From the NCBI GenBank assembly GCA_022510615.1, contig JAFLTC010000002.1, forward strand, positions 131,850 to 173,014: a stretch of 41,165 nt of DNA, given 5' to 3'. Positions within the stretch are counted from its first letter, which is position 1; each line of letters opens with the position of its first letter. A program made the translations under genes and the position numbers. This document shows positions 17,576 to 26,624 of the stretch, piece by piece. Under the pieces are notes generated by a model. That model was not told the origin of the DNA and made no database searches. It was given only the letters and a program-made list of their open reading frames with translations. The DNA comes from Lachnospiraceae bacterium. GTDB lineage: Bacteria > Bacillota > Clostridia > Lachnospirales > Lachnospiraceae.

Positions 17576-18659
17576 AAAGAAAATGCTGTTTTGGTACGAG
17601 GCCCGGACAATGAAGTGGTTTTTGTTGGCGGGATGTCTGTGTGCCCTTGGTATGACAGCGTGGCTTCAAATTAAAATAGGTGCCTCACTGTACACAGATA
17701 CTTATGAAAGCTTTGATGCTGTGTGTGATGCATTTTATTATCAAACAGGATTTCAGGACCAGTTGCTGGAGATACTTATGTACGGTAATATAGCTTCCGT
17801 ATTTGCTTTTGCCTTTATGGCAGCGATACAATTTTCTGATTATCATAATAGAAAAACCCGTGAGTTTATTACATCCCTTCCCTTTAACAACCGGGAGCGT
17901 TTTTGTATGAAAGCCGGTATGGGGTATGGTGTCATAACCGTTTCCTGCCTGATACTTTCTGTGGGAGTATTACTGCTGAGAAGCAGATATATCGGGATGT
18001 TTTTGAAGCAAAGGGTGGAAACAAAGGAATTTATGCTTTATTATGCCAATGAGGCGGTGCAAAATACAATCTTGTCCCTCCTTTACTTCTGGCTGACACT
18101 ACTTGCCCTGTATTCTGTTTTTATGGCGGTGCAGTTCTGCTTCGGACATGGAGTTGCTGCCGCCCTCACCGGTATCGGTGCTGTGCTGGCGCCCATGGAG
18201 CTTTGGTGGGTAATAATTAGGCAGTCACATGTCTGGGGACGTGCACCCAGTGACTTATTGGATGAAATAGCCGATGCCGTCAGAAAATTTGATGAAACCG
18301 GAAGACAGATTTTTTATGCTTTCTTTGGAAGCGGTACGGGAGAAATTTATAACGCTTCTGACGGAATATATACATATGACAATATGATTGTGTACGAGCA
18401 AAGAAATGTTCTTCTTGTAGTAATGGCAGTCATTTTTGTGGGATGTACATTGTTAGCGTGGTGGCTTGGCACCCATCAGGATTTGGCGAGACGAGGTGCA
18501 CTCATCCCGTACCGATGGGCAAGAATTGTTTTTGCCGTGGGGGTTGGTATCTGCTTTGGAGCAGCGGGATTGGCATTTATCAATGAGTGGTGTTTCCTAC
18601 TGGTAGGTGGTGTGACAGGTGTCGTAGCTTATCGCCTGTCGCGGCGGATAGTAAAATAG
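17568..18659 (+). CDS. ABC-2-like transporter membrane subunit
   Basis: A 363-residue hydrophobic protein with about seven to eight predicted membrane segments, for example WFLLAGCLCALGMTAWL near residue 17, a segment ending in FAFAFMAAIQFSDY, and two closing helices near the C-terminus. The YHNRKTREFITSLPFNNRERF loop is typical of YtrC/D or ABC-2 permeases encoded beside GntR/YtrA regulators. The ATG overlaps the ATPase stop in an ATGAGTAG arrangement, indicating coupled translation. I recognise no catalytic motif. It is expected to pair with the ATPase encoded just upstream. Confidence 0.8.
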   Translation: MSRKKMLFWYEARTMKWFLLAGCLCALGMTAWLQIKIGASLYTDTYESFDAVCDAFYYQTGFQDQLLEILMYGNIASVFAFAFMAAIQFSDYHNRKTREFITSLPFNNRERFCMKAGMGYGVITVSCLILSVGVLLLRSRYIGMFLKQRVETKEFMLYYANEAVQNTILSLLYFWLTLLALYSVFMAVQFCFGHGVAAALTGIGAVLAPMELWWVIIRQSHVWGRAPSDLLDEIADAVRKFDETGRQIFYAFFGSGTGEIYNASDGIYTYDNMIVYEQRNVLLVVMAVIFVGCTLLAWWLGTHQDLARRGALIPYRWARIVFAVGVGICFGAAGLAFINEWCFLLVGGVTGVVAYRLSRRIVK

Positions 18660-18671
18660 GAGGTGTGAGAA

Positions 18672-19667
18672 TTGAAAAAAATAATTGCAATGGGGCTGAC
18701 TGTGATTCTTTGTCTCACCGGCTGTGGTACACCGGATGCCGTCGTGGAGGAAATTGAAAAATTAGAGCCGGGTGTTATCAGTACAAAGGCTGATGTGGAT
18801 AGTGCCTGGGAGAAATTAGCCTGGAAAGAAGAGTTAAAAGCAGTATCGTCGGTAAAACAGCAGCAGATGAGGAAATTTGCCGAAACAATTGACAAACTAC
18901 TAAAAGAAAATAAACAGATAGAAGAAGCGTATGAGGGAGGGCCTGCCATATTGAAGAGTTGGATTGATTTCCAAATGGGCAGGGATGATTTTGATTCTAC
19001 ATTTTCTCTCGACAGCCAATGCAGCTATTCCATAAAGACAACGAAGGATTTGGAGACCTTTTTAACCGTCCTGGAAAAAAACGGATACGGCAATATGAAG
19101 GGTTATTCTGTCAAACAATACACGGGAGTTCGCTTTGTGCGGCAGGGAGTGATGTTTCAGTTGGATTCCGGGGATAACTGGGATAGGGATGGTATGGAGT
19201 TGATAATGCGTATACCGGCTGCGAGAATCGGATATCCGCAAAGGTATACGGAGTTTATTGAAAGGAATATAGGAGACGGCTTTTTACTGGAGAATATTCA
19301 GTGCGGGTATATGGATGTATTTCAGTTGATAGGCAGTATCAACGAGCCGGGAAATCCTTATGATAAACAGATTACCCTTTACTTCAACAAGGATGAAGGG
19401 GAGCAGGAGAAAAAACCTTTGCAGATGGAAATCCGGATTGAAGAAAATACAAAAAAGGCAGGGGGGCTTGTGTTCTCTGCCTATGAGCAGCAGACCGTGA
19501 TAAATGTTCTGACCGCCATGACAAATAACAAGGCGGAGGCGGAAAGCTTTGTGAGAAACTTCCGTATCGTCGAGGAAACGGAAGGCTCTATTGGCGATCG
19601 GAACTGGTACCTGCTAGATAATACAGGGACAGATACCAATGGTTCTTATTGTTTACGAATACAATAA
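18672..19667 (+). CDS. Putative lipoprotein of the GntR-ABC operon, function unknown
   Basis: A 331-residue exported protein. The N-terminus (MKKIIAMGLTVILCLTGC) is a signal peptide with a clear lipobox LTGC and cysteine at residue 18. It starts with TTG at 18672, eight bases after a perfect AGGAGG. The mature part is mixed alpha/beta and acidic, with a helical region at about 40-95. I recognise no family. It begins 12 bases after the permease gene, so it belongs to the same operon. It could be a substrate-binding or accessory subunit on the outer face of the membrane. No terminator is visible between it and the ileS promoter. Confidence 0.7.
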   Translation: MKKIIAMGLTVILCLTGCGTPDAVVEEIEKLEPGVISTKADVDSAWEKLAWKEELKAVSSVKQQQMRKFAETIDKLLKENKQIEEAYEGGPAILKSWIDFQMGRDDFDSTFSLDSQCSYSIKTTKDLETFLTVLEKNGYGNMKGYSVKQYTGVRFVRQGVMFQLDSGDNWDRDGMELIMRIPAARIGYPQRYTEFIERNIGDGFLLENIQCGYMDVFQLIGSINEPGNPYDKQITLYFNKDEGEQEKKPLQMEIRIEENTKKAGGLVFSAYEQQTVINVLTAMTNNKAEAESFVRNFRIVEETEGSIGDRNWYLLDNTGTDTNGSYCLRIQ

Positions 19668-19680
19668 TCCAGGTTTGGGG

Positions 19681-19709
19681 TTGACTTTTTAGGAATTTCA
19701 TACTATGAT
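19681..19709 (+). promoter_or_regulatory. Promoter of the ileS T-box transcript
   Basis: TTGACT (19681-19686), a 17-base spacer and TATGAT (19704-19709). It begins 14 bases after the lipoprotein stop codon. Confidence 0.7.
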
Positions 19710-19734
19710 GAATATGTTTTTAATAAACCCCTAA

Positions 19735-20013
19735 AAAACGATGACGGAGACAGTAGCTTTTTCCCAAGCGTTTCAGTGAACCGGAGACAGTGGAAACCCG
19801 GTACCAGTAAGAGAAAGCGAATATCCCTCCTGAGTTGCAATGCCGAAAGAATGTGTTTTTGCAGGCGGAAGCCTCGATGCAGAAGCAGGCAGTAAATTTG
19901 AGTAGGCTGCGCCGGTATCCACCGTTACCCGGATATATGTGTTGGCATAGAAAAAACAGGTGGTATTTGTGAAAGCATTTCAGGCTCTCATCTTGTTTGG
20001 ATGAGAGCTTTTT
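19735..20013 (+). ncRNA. T-box riboswitch controlling ileS
   Basis: A leader of about 280 bases filling the whole gap before ileS. It shows the Stem I region with GAGACAG elements and the specifier area GAATATCCCTCCTGAG (ATC at 19823-19825 is the likely isoleucine specifier). A Stem III-like segment follows, with GTAGG and a CCGG/CCGG pairing (19912-19932). The T-box core reads GGTGGTATTTGTG (19959-19971), where TGGT would pair with an uncharged tRNA ending ACCA. The terminator has perfect arms GCTCTCATC (19984-19992) and GATGAGAGC (20000-20008), then TTTTT. The sequence after GGTGGTA differs from the usual CCGCG. A candidate antiterminator pairs AAACAGG (19954-19960) with CTTGTTT (19992-19998). 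Confidence 0.85.
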
Positions 20014-20075
20014 ATTATATAGGAAAACTTGCATGTAGCAGGGAAGCCGGTTTGGGCTTCGGAATGGAGGAAAAC

Positions 20076-23000
20076 ATGTATAAGAAAGTATCAACAGGGA
20101 TGAACTTTGTTGAGCGGGAAAAAGAGGTTGAAAAGTTCTGGAAGGACAAGGATATTTTTAAAAAAAGTATTGCCCTGAGAGAGGGCTGTCCGACTTATAT
20201 GTTCTATGACGGACCGCCTACGGCAAACGGAAAACCTCATATCGGTCATGTGCTGACCCGTGTTATCAAGGACATGATACCACGCTACCGCACAATGAAG
20301 GGATACCAGGTTCCACGAAAAGCCGGATGGGATACCCACGGTCTTCCGGTGGAGCTGGAGGTGGAAAAACTTCTTGATCTGGATGGAAAAGAGCAGATTG
20401 AGGCATATGGTCTGGACCCATTTATTTCAAAATGTAAGGAATCTGTCTGGCAGTACAAGGGTATGTGGGAAGAATTTTCCGATGTAGTCGGTTTCTGGGC
20501 AGACATGGATGACCCGTATGTCACTTACCACGATGATTTTATTGAATCCGAGTGGTGGGCGCTGAAACAAATTTGGGATAAAGAGCTGTTATACAAAGGT
20601 TTTAAAATTGTCCCATACTGTCCTCGCTGTGGTACGCCGCTATCCTCCCATGAGGTGGCACAGGGCTATAAGGCAGTGAAGGAACGCTCTGCCATAGCAC
20701 GCTTTAAGGTAGTAGGAGAGGATGCTTATTTTCTGGCATGGACCACCACGCCGTGGACGCTGCCGAGCAATGTGGCGCTCTGTGTAAATCCAGAGGAATC
20801 CTACTGTAAGGTAAAGGCGGCAGACGGCTATACCTATTATATGGCAGAGGCACTTTTAGATAATGTATTAGGAAGCCTGTCCGAAGAAGGAAAGGCATAT
20901 GAAATTCTGGAAACCTATAAGGGAACCGATTTAGAGCGAAAAGAATATGAACCGCTGTTTGACTGTGCGGGAGAAATCTGTGAGAAACAGCATAAAAAAG
21001 CATATTATATTGTATGTGATTCCTATGTTACCATGACAGATGGTACCGGTATCGTTCATATTGCGCCGGCCTTTGGTGAGGATGATGCCCAGGTAGGACG
21101 AAAATACGACCTGCCTTTTGTGCAGTTAGTAAACGGCAAAGGAGAGATGACAGAGGAAACGGCTTATGCCGGTGTATTTGTCAAGGATGCCGACCCGATG
21201 ATATTAAAGGATCTGGATGCGAAGGGATTATTGTTCTCGGCACCGAAATTCGAGCATGATTATCCGTTCTGCTGGCGCTGTGATACTCCGCTCATTTACT
21301 ATGCGAGAGAATCCTGGTATATCAAGATGACAGAAGTAAAAGAGGATTTGATTCGCAACAATAATACCATCAACTGGATTCCGGAATCCATCGGTAAGGG
21401 ACGTTTCGGCGACTGGCTGGAAAACATTCAGGACTGGGCAGTATCCCGTAATCGTTACTGGGGAACTCCGTTAAATGTATGGGAATGCGAATGCGGTCAT
21501 ATGGAATCCGTGGGAAGCCGTGCGGAACTGGCAGAAAAGAGTGGTGATCCGGAGGCGGCAAAGGTAGAACTTCACCGTCCGTATATTGACGAAGTGACGA
21601 TTCCGTGTCCGCACTGCGGTAAGCCGATGCACCGTGTACCGGAGGTAATTGACTGCTGGTTTGATTCCGGTGCCATGCCGTTTGCTCAGCATCATTATCC
21701 GTTTGAGAATAAGGAATTATTTGAGGAGCAGTTCCCGGCACAGTTTATTTCCGAGGCGGTAGACCAGACAAGGGGATGGTTTTACTCGTTACTGGCAGAA
21801 TCCACCCTGCTGTTTAATAAGGCACCATATGAGAATGTTATTGTTCTTGGTCATGTGCAGGATGAAAACGGACAGAAGATGAGTAAGAGTAAGGGCAATG
21901 CGGTTGACCCGATGGAGGCACTGGGCGAATTTGGTGCCGATGCCATCCGTTGGTATTTCTATGTGAACAGTGCACCGTGGTTGCCAAACCGTTTCCATGG
22001 AAAGGCAGTGACAGAGGGACAGCGTAAATTTATGGGTACGCTGTGGAACACCTATGCATTCTTTGTTTTATATGCGAATATAGATGAATTTGATGCCACA
22101 AAATATACGTTGGAATATAATAAGCTGTCGGTAATGGATAAATGGCTTTTGTCCCGGTTAAATTCCACAGTAAAAATGGTGGATGAAAATCTGGAGAGCT
22201 ATAAAATACCCGAAACAGCAAAGGCACTCCAGCAGTTTGTGGACGATATGAGTAACTGGTATGTGCGCCGCTGCCGTGACCGTTTCTGGGCAAAGGGAAT
22301 GGAACAGGATAAAATTAATGCTTATATGACCTTATATACGGCACTGGTTACCATCAGTAAGGCGGCTGCACCGATGATTCCGTTTATGACAGAGAGCATT
22401 TATCAGAATCTGGTATGCAGTATTGACGCCGATGCGCCGGAGAGTATTCATTTATGTGATTTCCCTGAGGCAGACGAGGCACAGATTGATAAAGATTTAG
22501 AAGCAAAAATGGAAGAACTTCTGGACATTGTTGTTCTGGGGCGTGCCTGCCGGAATGAAGCAAACATCAAGAACCGTCAGCCGATTGGAACAATGTATGT
22601 CAAGGCAGAGGGTGAGTTATCCGATTTCTATCAGGAGATCATTGCCGATGAACTGAATGTAAAGAAGGTAGTCTTTACAGAAGATGTGAAGGACTTTACC
22701 TCTTACAACTTTAAGCCGCAGCTTCGGACACTGGGCCGCCGTTTTGGCAGCAAAATCAATGCGCTGAAAGAGGTGCTTGCCGGGCTGGATGGCAATGCGG
22801 CCATGGAGAAGCTGAATGAAACCGGAGAAATTACCGTGACACTGGAGGGCATCGATGAGGTGCTTGCAAAGGAGGACTTACTGATAGAAGCTGCCCAGAT
22901 GGAAGGGTATGTCAGTGAATCCGATCATGGCATTACGGTGGTGCTGGATACGAATCTGACACCGGAGTTGATTGAGGAAGGCTTTGTAAGAGAAATTATC

Positions 23001-23231
23001 AGTAAAATCCAGACCATGAGAAAGGATGCTGATTTTGAAGTAACCGACCACATCCGTGTTTATCAGGGAGGCAACAACAAAATCAGAGAAATTATAACAG
23101 AGCATGCAGAGCAGATTAAGTCGGAGGTACTGGCGGATGAAATCTTTATTGGAGACATGAAGGGACATACCGCTGACTGGAAGATTAATGGCGAAGCAGT
23201 AACATTAGGCGTGACAAAGGTTACAGTATAA
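20076..23231 (+). CDS. ileS: Isoleucyl-tRNA synthetase, eukaryote-like type 2
   Basis: A 1051-residue class I synthetase charging tRNA-Ile. HIGH is at residues 55-58 and KMSKS at 601-605, both intact. The editing domain lies between them, including a segment beginning WTTTPWTLPSN. The GWDTHGLPVE motif (84-93), the length above 1030 residues and the absence of a C-terminal zinc finger of the E. coli kind place it in the IleS2 group, which is usually insensitive to mupirocin. ATG 20076 is chosen because GGAGG sits five bases upstream and the family begins there; frames starting at 20001 run through the T-box terminator tail. Expression is set by the T-box leader. glgP follows after 35 bases. 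Confidence 0.95.
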   Translation: MYKKVSTGMNFVEREKEVEKFWKDKDIFKKSIALREGCPTYMFYDGPPTANGKPHIGHVLTRVIKDMIPRYRTMKGYQVPRKAGWDTHGLPVELEVEKLLDLDGKEQIEAYGLDPFISKCKESVWQYKGMWEEFSDVVGFWADMDDPYVTYHDDFIESEWWALKQIWDKELLYKGFKIVPYCPRCGTPLSSHEVAQGYKAVKERSAIARFKVVGEDAYFLAWTTTPWTLPSNVALCVNPEESYCKVKAADGYTYYMAEALLDNVLGSLSEEGKAYEILETYKGTDLERKEYEPLFDCAGEICEKQHKKAYYIVCDSYVTMTDGTGIVHIAPAFGEDDAQVGRKYDLPFVQLVNGKGEMTEETAYAGVFVKDADPMILKDLDAKGLLFSAPKFEHDYPFCWRCDTPLIYYARESWYIKMTEVKEDLIRNNNTINWIPESIGKGRFGDWLENIQDWAVSRNRYWGTPLNVWECECGHMESVGSRAELAEKSGDPEAAKVELHRPYIDEVTIPCPHCGKPMHRVPEVIDCWFDSGAMPFAQHHYPFENKELFEEQFPAQFISEAVDQTRGWFYSLLAESTLLFNKAPYENVIVLGHVQDENGQKMSKSKGNAVDPMEALGEFGADAIRWYFYVNSAPWLPNRFHGKAVTEGQRKFMGTLWNTYAFFVLYANIDEFDATKYTLEYNKLSVMDKWLLSRLNSTVKMVDENLESYKIPETAKALQQFVDDMSNWYVRRCRDRFWAKGMEQDKINAYMTLYTALVTISKAAAPMIPFMTESIYQNLVCSIDADAPESIHLCDFPEADEAQIDKDLEAKMEELLDIVVLGRACRNEANIKNRQPIGTMYVKAEGELSDFYQEIIADELNVKKVVFTEDVKDFTSYNFKPQLRTLGRRFGSKINALKEVLAGLDGNAAMEKLNETGEITVTLEGIDEVLAKEDLLIEAAQMEGYVSESDHGITVVLDTNLTPELIEEGFVREIISKIQTMRKDADFEVTDHIRVYQGGNNKIREIITEHAEQIKSEVLADEIFIGDMKGHTADWKINGEAVTLGVTKVTV

Positions 23232-23266
23232 TGTCGCATCCGAAAAAAAGAAAGAGAGGTTTAAGT

Positions 23267-25732
23267 ATGGCATTTTTAAGTGAAATGGAGAGAAAGAAGG
23301 AACTGAAAAAGGACATTGAGAGCTACATGAGATTGTTGTTCCGTAAATCCGTAAAGGAAGCGAGTGAACAGCAGCTGTTTCAGGCGGTGGCATTTGCAGT
23401 CAAGGATATTGTGGTAGATGACTGGATGGACACCCACAAGGAATATGAGAAAAAAGATGCCAAAACCGTTTATTATCTGTCCATGGAATTTTTAATGGGA
23501 CGCGCACTGGGCAATATGATTATCAACCTGAAGCAGGATAAAATTGTCCGCGAGGTGCTGGATGATTTGGGCGTAAACTTAGATGTGCTGGAGGACCAGG
23601 AACCGGATGCGGCATTGGGAAATGGTGGTCTGGGAAGACTGGCAGCCTGCTTTTTGGATTCCCTGTCCACTCTCGGCTATCCGGCCTATGGCTGCGGAAT
23701 CCGTTACAAATATGGAATGTTTATGCAGAAGATTGAAAACGGTTTTCAGATTGAGGCGCCGGATGACTGGCTGAAGGAAGGAAATCCTTTTGAGATGAAG
23801 CGTCCGGAATATGCAATGGAGGTTCGCTTTGGCGGTCATGTGGCAGTCCGCAAGGATGAGGAAACCGGACGGGATAAATTTGTGCAGGAAAACTATCAGT
23901 CCGTTATGGCGGTTCCATATGATTTGCCGGTAGTTGGTTATGGGAATCGTATTGTGAATACTCTTCGTATCTGGGATGCCGAGGCCATTGATAACTTTAA
24001 TCTGGATTCCTTTGATAAGGGAGATTACCAGAAAGCCGTAGAGCAGCAGAACTTGGCGAGAACGATTTGTGAGGTTCTCTATCCAAATGATAATCACAAC
24101 GCCGGAAAAGAGCTCCGCTTAAAACAACAGTATTTCTTCGTGTCGGCAAGTGTACAGCGTGCGGTTCAGAAATATATGACCAATCACTCTGACATCCACG
24201 GTCTGCCGGACAAAGTATGCTTCCAGCTGAACGACACCCATCCGACGGTAACAATTCCGGAGTTGATGCGTATTTTGTTAGACGAGTATGGTCTGGAATG
24301 GGATGAGGCTTGGGATATTACAACAAGATCCTGTGCTTACACAAACCATACGATTATGTCCGAGGCATTGGAGAAGTGGCCGTTGGAGCTGTTCTCCCGT
24401 CTGCTCCCGAGAATTTACCAGATTACCGAAGAAATTAACCGTCGTTTCCAGAATCAGATTCAGGAAAGATACCCGGGTAATCTGGACAAGGTTAAGAGTA
24501 TGGCAATCATATATGATGGTCAGGTAAAAATGGCTCATCTTGCCATCGTGGCAGGTTTTTCCGTCAATGGCGTGGCGAGACTTCACACAGAGATTTTGAA
24601 AAATCAGGAGCTGAAAGATTTCTATGAAATGATGCCGGAGAAATTTAACAACAAGACAAACGGTATTACCCAGCGAAGATTTTTGCTTCACGGAAATCCA
24701 AAGCTGGCGGAATGGGTGACCGGTAAAATCGGAAATGAGTGGATTACCGACTTGTCACATCTGGATAAATTATCGGTTTATGTAAATGATAAAAAATGCC
24801 AGCAGGAATTTATGAATATTAAGTATCAGAATAAGGTACGTCTGGCAAATTATATTAAAGAGCACAATGGCATTGAAGTAGACCCACGCTCTATCTTTGA
24901 TGTTCAGGTGAAGCGTCTTCATGAATACAAGCGTCAGCTGTTAAATATTTTACATGTGATGCACCTGTATAATAAATTAAAGAAAAATCCGGACATGGAT
25001 ATGTACCCTCGCACCTTTATTTTCGGTGCCAAGGCATCTGCCGGATACCGTCGTGCCAAGGCGATTATTAAGCTCATTACCAGTGTTGCCGAGGTGGTAA
25101 ATAACGATGCATCCATTCAGGGAAAAATCAAAATTGTATTTATTGAGAACTACCGGGTATCCAATGCGGAAATGATTTTTGCGGCAGCCGATGTCTCCGA
25201 GCAGATATCCACTGCCAGCAAGGAGGCTTCGGGAACCGGTAACATGAAATTTATGTTAAACGGTGCGCCGACACTGGGAACAATGGATGGTGCCAATGTG
25301 GAAATCGTAGAGGAGGTAGGCGAGGAAAATGCCTTTATCTTCGGTCTGTCCTCCCAGGAGGTTATTGATTTTGAGCACAATCACCAGTACAATCCAAAGG
25401 AAATTTACAATATGGATTCCGATGTCCGTGCTGTTCTGACCCAGCTTATTGACGGAACTTATTCTCAGGATAATCTGGATTTGTTCCGTGAGATTTATGA
25501 CTCGCTTTTGGAGAAAACCAGCTTTGAGCCTGCTGACCAGTACTTTATTCTGAAGGACTTCCGCTCCTATGAGGCGGCGCAGAAGAAAGTGGAGGAAGCT
25601 TATCGCGATGAGGAGCGTTGGGCAAAAATGGCAATGCTGCAGGTAGCAAAATGCGGTAAATTCTCTTCTGACCGTACAATCGAAGAATATGTAAAGGATA
25701 TCTGGCACTTGGAAAAGGTTACATTGGTATAA
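23267..25732 (+). CDS. glgP: Glycogen/starch phosphorylase
   Basis: An 821-residue PLP enzyme releasing glucose 1-phosphate from glycogen or maltodextrin. The PLP-binding segment EASGTGNMKF has its lysine at residue 661. The N-terminal YYLSMEFLMGRALGNMI and ALGNGGLGRLAACFLDS blocks are diagnostic of family GT35. The length is full. The start at 23267 is preferred because GAGAGG lies seven bases before it; an ATG at 23231 overlaps the ileS stop and would add 12 basic residues. No promoter is visible between ileS and glgP, so read-through from the ileS transcript is likely. A degenerate LytM gene follows. No other glycogen genes are present in the window. Confidence 0.95.
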   Translation: MAFLSEMERKKELKKDIESYMRLLFRKSVKEASEQQLFQAVAFAVKDIVVDDWMDTHKEYEKKDAKTVYYLSMEFLMGRALGNMIINLKQDKIVREVLDDLGVNLDVLEDQEPDAALGNGGLGRLAACFLDSLSTLGYPAYGCGIRYKYGMFMQKIENGFQIEAPDDWLKEGNPFEMKRPEYAMEVRFGGHVAVRKDEETGRDKFVQENYQSVMAVPYDLPVVGYGNRIVNTLRIWDAEAIDNFNLDSFDKGDYQKAVEQQNLARTICEVLYPNDNHNAGKELRLKQQYFFVSASVQRAVQKYMTNHSDIHGLPDKVCFQLNDTHPTVTIPELMRILLDEYGLEWDEAWDITTRSCAYTNHTIMSEALEKWPLELFSRLLPRIYQITEEINRRFQNQIQERYPGNLDKVKSMAIIYDGQVKMAHLAIVAGFSVNGVARLHTEILKNQELKDFYEMMPEKFNNKTNGITQRRFLLHGNPKLAEWVTGKIGNEWITDLSHLDKLSVYVNDKKCQQEFMNIKYQNKVRLANYIKEHNGIEVDPRSIFDVQVKRLHEYKRQLLNILHVMHLYNKLKKNPDMDMYPRTFIFGAKASAGYRRAKAIIKLITSVAEVVNNDASIQGKIKIVFIENYRVSNAEMIFAAADVSEQISTASKEASGTGNMKFMLNGAPTLGTMDGANVEIVEEVGEENAFIFGLSSQEVIDFEHNHQYNPKEIYNMDSDVRAVLTQLIDGTYSQDNLDLFREIYDSLLEKTSFEPADQYFILKDFRSYEAAQKKVEEAYRDEERWAKMAMLQVAKCGKFSSDRTIEEYVKDIWHLEKVTLV

Positions 25733-25754
25733 TTTTTTTCCATGTGGCAATACT
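25727..25754 (+). promoter_or_regulatory. Possible sigma-F-like sporulation promoter of the LytM gene
   Basis: GTATA (25727-25731) and GGCAATACT (25746-25754) resemble the forespore sigma-F elements GYATA and GGnnAnAnT, with a spacer of 14 bases, one short of usual. spoIIQ of B. subtilis is sigma-F dependent, which makes the match worth recording. Weak evidence. Confidence 0.3.
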
Positions 25755-25784
25755 ATCACCAAAATAAAGAATGAGGTGATAGTA
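25751..25784 (+). promoter_or_regulatory. Inverted repeat covering the LytM ribosome-binding site
   Basis: Perfect ten-base arms TACTATCACC (25751-25760) and GGTGATAGTA (25775-25784) with a 14-base loop. The right arm contains most of the AGGTGAT ribosome-binding site and ends at the base before the ATG. As RNA it would hide the site; as DNA it could be an operator. There is no T run, so it is not a terminator. Confidence 0.6.
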
Positions 25785-26486
25785 ATGTTTTACAAAGAAA
25801 AGGGATTTTATATATCACTGCTCTGTGGGATTGTGGCGCTGGTTGCCTTTGGGGCGATTTGCGTCAATCTCATGGGCGGGGAAAATGGCGGAGAAGGAGA
25901 TGATCCGATTGTGGCAGAGGTAAGCCCGACGCCGATACCGACACCAGAACCGGCAGCTGAGGAGGCCTCTACGAACAAAGTGAAATCCGAGGTGAAAAAA
26001 GAGAAAAAAACGCCTAAGCCGACGAAAAAGCCGGTGAAGACGAATACAAAGCCGGTAAAGAACATCCTTCATTTTGACCAGGAAACCGGATTGCTCTGGC
26101 CTGTGGAGGGAGATGTGCTGATGCAATATAGTGCCGACAAGGTCGTTTATTTTGAAACGTTAGCGCAGTACCGGACCAATCCCGCACTGATTATTTCCGC
26201 GGAAGTGGGGCAGGAGGTAAAGGCAAGCTCAGACGGAATTGTCGAAGAGATTACGACCTCGGAGGAAACCGGACGAACCCTCACGATGTCGATCGGAGAC
26301 GATTTTACCGTAAGCTATGGTCAGCTCAAAGAAATTACCGTGCAAAAGGGCGATCATGTGTCTGAGGGCCAGGTGCTTGGAAAGGTGGCTGACCCCACGA
26401 AGTATTATTCCCTGGAAGGATCCAATTTGTATTATCAGGTAAAAGAAAAGCAGGAACCGGTAAATCCGATGGTTCTTTTGCGATAA
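25785..26486 (+). CDS. LytM/M23-like membrane-anchored protein, SpoIIQ-like, catalytically degenerate
   Basis: A 233-residue protein with one N-terminal membrane segment (about 10-30), a proline/lysine-rich linker with KPTKKP repeats (about 45-95) and a C-terminal LytM fold (about 103-230). The zinc ligands are gone. The place of HxGxD reads NPALII (132-137), the place of YxHL reads YGQL (178-181), and the place of HLHF reads NLYY (215-218). The only histidines are 96 and 191. It therefore cannot be a normal peptidoglycan endopeptidase. Inactive LytM proteins act as scaffolds or amidase activators; SpoIIQ of the engulfment complex is the best analogue by layout. ATG 25785 is preferred to GTG 25776. 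It lies 52 bases after glgP. Confidence 0.75.
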   Translation: MFYKEKGFYISLLCGIVALVAFGAICVNLMGGENGGEGDDPIVAEVSPTPIPTPEPAAEEASTNKVKSEVKKEKKTPKPTKKPVKTNTKPVKNILHFDQETGLLWPVEGDVLMQYSADKVVYFETLAQYRTNPALIISAEVGQEVKASSDGIVEEITTSEETGRTLTMSIGDDFTVSYGQLKEITVQKGDHVSEGQVLGKVADPTKYYSLEGSNLYYQVKEKQEPVNPMVLLR

Positions 26487-26535
26487 ATTTGGCAATTTCA
26501 CTAAATAAGCGCAAGAAAATTGTGGAAAATAACCA

Positions 26536-26564
26536 TTGCATTCGCCATAGCATTGCGATATAAT
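26536..26564 (+). promoter_or_regulatory. Strong predicted promoter of the unknown 207-residue gene
   Basis: TTGCAT (26536-26541), a 17-base spacer and a perfect TATAAT (26559-26564), about 60 bases before the start. Confidence 0.7.
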
Positions 26565-26624
26565 TTAAATGAGTTATTGGACTCAAGTTAATCTGGCAAC
26601 CTGTCAGAAAAAGGTGTGATGATT

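Noticed and set aside
20001-20075. In-frame N-terminal extension of ileS
   Set aside because: It runs through the T-box terminator arm and tail and lacks a ribosome-binding site; the family starts at 20076.
23579-24097. 172-codon open frame antisense to glgP
   Set aside because: No start signals or family features; explained by the codon structure of glgP on the other strand.
25751-25784. Inverted repeat read as a glgP terminator
   Set aside because: No T run follows and the right arm ends at a start codon.
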